A DNA stretch of 32,964 nt from Ochromonas danica. Lineage: Eukaryota; Sar; Chrysophyceae; Chromulinales; Chromulinaceae. Below are positions 28,300 through 32,964 of this stretch, piece by piece; within the stretch, counting starts at the first letter, position 1, and every line of letters starts with the position of its first letter. Made by a program: the position numbers and the translations under genes. The notes beneath the pieces are model-generated. The model was given only the letters and a program-made list of their open reading frames with translations, did not search any database and was not told the DNA's origin. The stretch spans positions 1 through 32,964 of the forward strand of contig VKHL01000230.1 in assembly GCA_015146655.1 (NCBI GenBank), written 5' to 3'.

Positions 28300-30925
28300 T
28301 CATATATAATATAATAATGCATCTGCATTCACAGCTTTCTCCTGCACACGCCTGTAGGTAAGGTAGAAGGTATCCATGACGAATGGCTTGGCTATGAAAG
28401 CATCAGCTCCTGCGCGATAAGCTTCCGTGGCGGTCTCCATATCTGAATTAGCCGAGAAGGCAATGATTATCTGATGGAAAGGAAGCAATTTCTCGCATTC
28501 GCTCTTTTCGTTCTTACAACGGTTCGCATGGAGCTTCTTCAGGACCTCTGTAGAACGCGGCGACCAACAAGTATTTCCTCCTTCCCCTCCATCGCCCTTC
28601 AGAATGTCCTGACCCAGCTGACTCAGCTGTCGTAGTCGCCGCGTTGCCTCCAGACCATCCATCACAGGCATTTGCAAATCCATCAAGATGACATCAAAGC
28701 CTCGTCCATGCTCTTCCAGGCGCTTTAGGAACACTTTCACAGCCTCGGCGCCATTGACAGCCGTGACGACCTTATGCTTGCTCCTCTTCAGCATCATGGA
28801 CACAGTCTTGCGGATCGCGGGAGAATCATCCACCACAAGGATCTCTAACTCAGGAACACTAGCAGGCTCGAGAAATGAACCGACAAGTCCTGTGGAAGTC
28901 GCAACCGATGGATCAGAGACGTCAACCGGTTCAGAACATACTAAGGATGGAGAACGACCAAAAACAACAGCTGGTGTCGTGTTAACAGACTCTTCTACTG
29001 ATTCAGAAGCTGAAGTAAGTGCTTGGTGTAATTGCTGTTGAATAGCAGCCATGGTCGGGAGATTGCTATCCACAGGCATGGAGTGTGGCCTGCATGCTTG
29101 CTCCATAAAATGAGCAACTTGTTGGTCTGGGCGATACGGAATTTGAAACCAAAACAATGACCCTTCACCTCCATCTCGTCTCCTCCGAACACCATAAAGG
29201 CCATCCAAGGCATCCACGCGCTTGGCTAAAGAAAACAGGCCCAGGCCTGTTCCCCCAGCCAGCCTCTGTGCCTGTTTGAAGGGACTAAACAATGCAGACA
29301 TTGCCTCTTCGGAAAGACCAATGCCATTATCTTCCACTTCGATACGCAGGTAAAAAGTATTGATCAGGGTGTTTTGACTAGATTTGCTACTCCGTGAAAC
29401 AGAAAGAGCGGCCCATGTGTAGGCATTATAGTCTTGCGAAGCAGCTGTATTACAATGCCCGCATTCTTCGGGAATCGTGGAGGTCACAGAGACTGACAAC
29501 CGCACCTCTCCTCCATACGAATACTTGACCGCGTTACTGAGCAAACATAAGATACTCTCTTGCAGCCATTGCTTGTCAGTGATGATATGGCTGTAAATAA
29601 CTGTGGGCAGAGACTCCAGGGAGATCGCCACGCCGTTCTCCACATCTCTCATACAATTCATGGGCAACTGCAATGCCTCCACAAGATCCACTGTCATACT
29701 TTGGCATCAGCTTAAACCCCTTCCAAGCCTTGGTGTAATCCAAACAACGATTAATCGCCGTCAGCATGAAGGAGTTTGTTGTTTTCATGTTAACGATGGA
29801 GTTGTTGATGGAGAACATCAACTCGTCCACATCTGGTCTGGAAAGAGTAAAGTCAGGATCTCCCTCTGGGAGCTTATGCTTCAGGTCAGTCAAGACCTGC
29901 TCCACAAATTCGATCCCACAAAACAAAGAGGCTACGAGTACCAGTAATAACAGTAGAGCAACTCAGTCTACTGCTGGAGCTACTTAGTGGATCACTTCCA
30001 TGCAATGGTGTAAACTTCCCGTTTTCAAGTCATGGGCGACATTCCCTATCATGTGACGCATCTCCGAAGCATTGGCTTCATCCACTGCCTTTTCGCGCGC
30101 AGCTAAATTGGCTTGCAGCTGTTGGTCACAGGAAAAGAGGAAGAGATTCAGTTTCTTGGCCAGCACGAGAGTCGTGATACTTGCCATAGAGTAGATGACG
30201 AGGGACATGATGGAAGCATTGGCGGAGGAGAATATGATACAGAAGACCAACGTGAGCAAGGACATACTCCACAGCATTAGTGCAAAGGCGAAATGGGCCC
30301 CATGAGTCACTAGAAGGAAGAGTAAAGGGACCACCATCACCAATTGGCTTCCATCTCCTGGTAAAGCCTTCCTATCAGCCAGCAGGGGGTTGCAGTAGGT
30401 AGCGTAGAAGATATGGCTGTCCTCATTGTCACAAGGTCCTGCCACCACCCTGTTGATGAGGTCCAGGCAGAAGACAAGATGCAGTGCTGATACCACCGCT
30501 TGTTGATACACTACCATCCTCTTCTTCGACTTTACGACTAGCTCATCTTCTTGAGGATTCAATTGACGACTAATGCGATAGTGCAAATGCCATGTGAAAA
30601 TATTTATGACCAGTACCAACATGAACAGTGCGGCTGAGATCCAAAGCGAGATATGATAGTTTTCATGCGGAAATATCCACCAACAGTTAATCATACCCAA
30701 CAGTAAAGTGATGAAATAGAGGGTAGAAAGGATCAAGAAACAACTATTCATGATGATGAGAGAGGTTATGGATTGATTCTCGAGATTGAATAGGTAATAT
30801 TGCTCTTGGACGAAAGGATCTCTGATTTGTCCGAGTGAATCGACATGTTTCTTTAGAATGGCTTCGATCTTGGCAGTGAAAGAGAAGCCAAAGGTGGAGA
30901 TGGAAGTTGATGAGGAAGTCTCCAT
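28300..30925 (-). CDS. Membrane hybrid histidine kinase with receiver domain, apparent frame break
   Basis: A two-component sensor. Exon 1 (30925-30016) encodes an N-terminus with about six to seven membrane helices (residues about 53-260). The HisKA H-box GNVAHDLKT follows, with H298 the expected phosphorylated residue. An 84-nt GT-AG intron (29932-30015, phase 1) joins it to the rest of the dimerisation domain (CGIEFVEQVL...INRCLDYTKAWKGFKL). Next are the ATPase motifs: N-box LLSNAVKYS, G1 EDNGIGL, G2 GGTGLGLFSLAKRV. Last is a receiver domain with VVDDS, the phospho-acceptor Asp in ILMDLQMPVMDG, and AKPF. Near 29693-29703 the reading frame changes inside the conserved stretch FKLMPKY-TVDLVEALQLP. 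I found no plausible intron, so this is a real frameshift, an assembly error or recoding. The receiver has a roughly 35-residue insertion between MDLQMP and IIIAFSAN. Full length would be about 845 aa. Confidence 0.85.
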
Positions 30926-31198
30926 TGATATGGGTATGTTGATTGATATCGATATAGGGTCGCCTTCAGTTATGTTTCATCATGTATGGGTTAGAGAGTT
31001 GGCTTTAATTGGGGATGTTTGATAGGGGTGTGTGGATGAGGTAGTGATTCTATTCTGAAGGTCGGTATGTTTCCGTTTCGTTTCATCATGAATGAGTCAG
31101 AGAGGACCCACACTGTCATATTCACGTCAACTGGGCGAGCAAGCGACGTTCTACAGGGATTCTGTTCTCAACGTTACTGACCTAGGTCACTCCTGAAA
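30926..31198. promoter_or_regulatory. Divergent upstream region with a direct repeat
   Basis: Between the kinase start (minus) and an unrecognised plus-strand ORF. gtttcatcatgtatgggtta at about 30974 is repeated in altered form (gtttcatcatgaatgagtca) at about 31080, both followed by gagag and 106 bases apart. It could be a duplicated control element. Nothing else seen. Confidence 0.35.
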
Positions 31199-31609
31199 AT
31201 GCGGAAATCCAGAAATCTAGTCCGGTGGCGTGAAGTTAAACAATCAGACAATTACGGCGTAAACAAACAACGGGGAACTCCAATTCAAAATGTACAAGGA
31301 AAAAAGCCGGACATATCAAAGTCTCAAAGAAATTATTGTTGGTTTTGGTGCTTCTACTGGAGTTGTTGTAGAGTGGCTGTGTACAATTTGAATTTGGTTC
31401 GTTTTCACTCTCCCGTTTTCATGAATGAATTTTCAATCACCAATTGCTACACATTAGCAACAGAGGAATTCAGAGAGTTGGAAGATGCTGAAAAGCATGT
31501 TCGTTACAAACTATTCAATCTCATTCGATGTTGTGTTGTTTATACTTTTCAATCGGTCTTCTGTCTTGCTGTGGTATTCTCTGTCACATCAATGAATCAT
31601 CCCAACTGA
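31199..31609 (+). CDS. Hypothetical ORF, possibly an exon of the gene at 31890-32436
   Basis: A 136-aa ORF of unknown identity. The part from M at 31421 (MNEFSITNCYTLATEEFREL, then EDAEKHVRYKLFNLIR) looks more protein-like than the Cys/Trp-rich part before it. The ORF end is Cys/Val/Phe-rich, as read-through into an intron or UTR often is. I could not find a convincing donor to join it to downstream exons. Treat as weak. Confidence 0.25.
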   Translation: MRKSRNLVRWREVKQSDNYGVNKQRGTPIQNVQGKKPDISKSQRNYCWFWCFYWSCCRVAVYNLNLVRFHSPVFMNEFSITNCYTLATEEFRELEDAEKHVRYKLFNLIRCCVVYTFQSVFCLAVVFSVTSMNHPN

Positions 31610-31889
31610 GCCCTAAACCTGTTCTATCGTGTGAAGCTGAACAGTGGGAAACGCACCTGTTTTTAAAGCGCAGCAGCTCTGAATGAACTGCAGATACACA
31701 TTAGATCAACCCAAATGAAAGAAGTCAACCTACTCCATCTTCGAAACAAAATTGAAACCAAAAGAAAAGCCAACTATGCTATTGGTGGGCAGCCACGTTG
31801 CTCACTTTGTTAACCTTTCTCATGCAATGTCATCTCTCATCACGATGTAGAATGGATAATTGTCAATGCATTATTGTCAATCGTAGGAA

Positions 31890-32436
31890 ATGAAATCAAG
31901 AAGTTTGTCGAGGACTTTCAAACTAAGCTGGCAGATTTTGATAAGACTCAACGCTGGCAAAGAAATTGTTGACAAAGAAGTTGAAGCGGATGAACTGGAC
32001 GCTCGTACTGAGTCATTTCGAAGAGATATGTTGAATGATCTCACACTCGAAAACTACTTTGATGATTGCGAAAGTGGCGATGAGGGCGAAGGTGAGAACA
32101 ATAATGATGCGAAACGAGTCATCCCCCCCAGTATTATTCGAACTCGCCAAGAATCTGAAATGCATCACCTCTCACTTCGAGCGGGCCGACTATCATGTCT
32201 GCTCAGAAGTTACTATTGATTTTGGTCCATTCAGCGTCTCTTGCGATTTCAACGGAGACAATGAGGGATCGGGAAGTCTCAGCTACACTGTCAGAGGCGG
32301 TGATGCCTTTGTGGTCTCTGAAGAAGATTCTTACTTCACAGAAGAGAATCTGGACAAAGTTTTCGAGCCTATCAAAGAGCATCTGCCAGGTGTGGATGTG
32401 GAGCTGTTTCGCAAGCATTGGTTCTGTGTTTGCTGA
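31890..32436 (+). CDS. Unrecognised acidic protein, two exons proposed
   Basis: Two overlapping open frames join through a 40-nt GT-AG intron (32092-32131: donor GAAG|GTGAGA, acceptor CCCCAG|TAT), giving 168 aa. Exon 1 is charged and acidic (EIVDKEVEADELDART, NYFDDCESGDEGE). Exon 2 (32132-32436) reads FELAKNLKCITSHFERADYH, then VTIDFGPFSVSCDF, and ends in ELFRKHWFCVC. The product is acidic with several beta-like stretches. I recognise no family. The intron is short for this window. A second open stretch in another frame just upstream (EIKKFVEDFQTKLADFDKTQ, about 31888-31955, after an acceptor-like cgtag) suggests the true 5' exons may differ from the ATG chosen. Confidence 0.45.
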
Positions 32437-32788
32437 AGATTTTCAATTCTAAATGAGATGATTTATGCTGTTGAGAGTATTAATTCCAAGACTGGTATCT
32501 ATAACGCAGAACCATGTGGTCAAATGTTTGAGGGTTGTTGGTTGGTGTGATGCAATTTGAAATGATGATTTGATGGAGGAGGTGTAATCAGTGAAAGTGT
32601 AATTCCACAGTCCATGAAAACACGAACCTCAGGAAACTCCAACCAAACTCCCAACTCCCAACTCCCAAAATTTAACTTCAACAAAGTTTGATTTTTTCGT
32701 CCTTAGTCTTTCTTCACAAACCTCACACCCGTCCTACACGCAGGTCGAAAGTCCAGTTTATTCTGCGAAAGTAAAGTTTATTCTTGCG
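32437..32788. other. 3' flank, no gene seen
   Basis: AT-rich flank with a short direct repeat, caactcccaactcccaa, at about 32650-32668, and a near-duplicate gtttattctgcgaaagtaaa / gtttattcttgcg at about 32757-32788. No coding pattern. Confidence 0.45.
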
Positions 32789-32964
32789 CAGCCCCATAAA
32801 TCCACCACCTCGGTAGTCGCTTCAAAACTCGCATTTTGAGGGTTAAAACTGACAAAGCGACGTGCTGCCTGTTTGTGTGGTGCTGTTACTTGCTAAGTTA
32901 AGGTTGGAAGGCCTAAAATTAATCGAGTTTGGAAAAAGTCGAGAAAAAGCGATTTATGGGGCTG
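32789..32964. mobile_element. Possible MITE-like segment with 14-bp terminal inverted repeats
   Basis: cagccccataaatc at 32789-32802 is the exact reverse complement of gatttatggggctg at 32951-32964, the last bases of the window. The 176-bp segment begins CAG and ends CTG, as many cut-and-paste DNA transposon derivatives do. It has no ORF. The right flank is outside the window, so a target-site duplication cannot be tested. It could instead be the left part of a larger element or a chance inverted pair. Confidence 0.45.

Overview
This window looks like nuclear DNA of a eukaryotic micro-organism, most likely a stramenopile (alga or relative). The evidence is short GT-AG introns (most 70-115 nt) that restore conserved protein reading frames, widely spaced genes on both strands, secreted proteins built from PSSQPS/PTxQPS tetrapeptide repeats with RCC1-like repeats (known from diatoms and other stramenopiles), oomycete/alga-style APC permeases and a eukaryotic hybrid histidine kinase. 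I saw no rRNA, tRNA, CRISPR array or viral element.

Layout. 1-9,780: a tandem pair of very large secreted repeat proteins, both on the minus strand. The left copy (1-3,873) is open over 1,291 codons and runs off the left edge. The right copy (5,692-9,780) is complete. Each has a signal peptide, Pro/Ser/Thr/Gln repeat stalks, one or two Cys-rich domains and an RCC1-like C-terminal part. 10,345-10,956: a decayed PIF/Harbinger-like transposase. 11,522-13,128 (minus): a SulP anion transporter with one intron, no STAS domain and a possible plastid-type leader. 13,593-15,386 (plus): an APC-superfamily permease with three introns and one in-frame TGA. 15,428-18,115: a trinucleotide microsatellite, then two GGTAA/TTACC-rich blocks bracketing remains of a FAD-dependent monooxygenase. 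18,236-18,697 (plus): a small membrane protein with a CX9C motif. 19,370-20,194 (minus): acetoacetate decarboxylase of bacterial type. 20,729-22,963 (minus): a probable Mediator subunit 17. 23,615-25,646 (plus): a second APC permease, reconstructed as five exons. 26,615-26,940: a 132-139 bp tandem repeat whose units look like duplicated small exons on the minus strand, followed by a broken or divergent ALKBH7-like gene (26,938-27,497). 27,652-27,724: a near-perfect long hairpin. 28,300-30,925 (minus): a multi-pass hybrid histidine kinase with an apparent frame break. 31,199-32,436: one or two unrecognised genes. 32,789-32,964: a segment bounded by 14-bp inverted repeats that ends exactly at the window edge.

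The genes do not form one pathway. Membrane transport is well represented (SulP plus two APC permeases), and the repeat-protein pair suggests a fast-changing cell-surface family. The best leads are the overlooked left-hand repeat protein, paired cysteine loss in its Cys-rich domain, possible mutually exclusive exons at 26,715-26,905, the GGTAA blocks, and the 27.7 kb hairpin.
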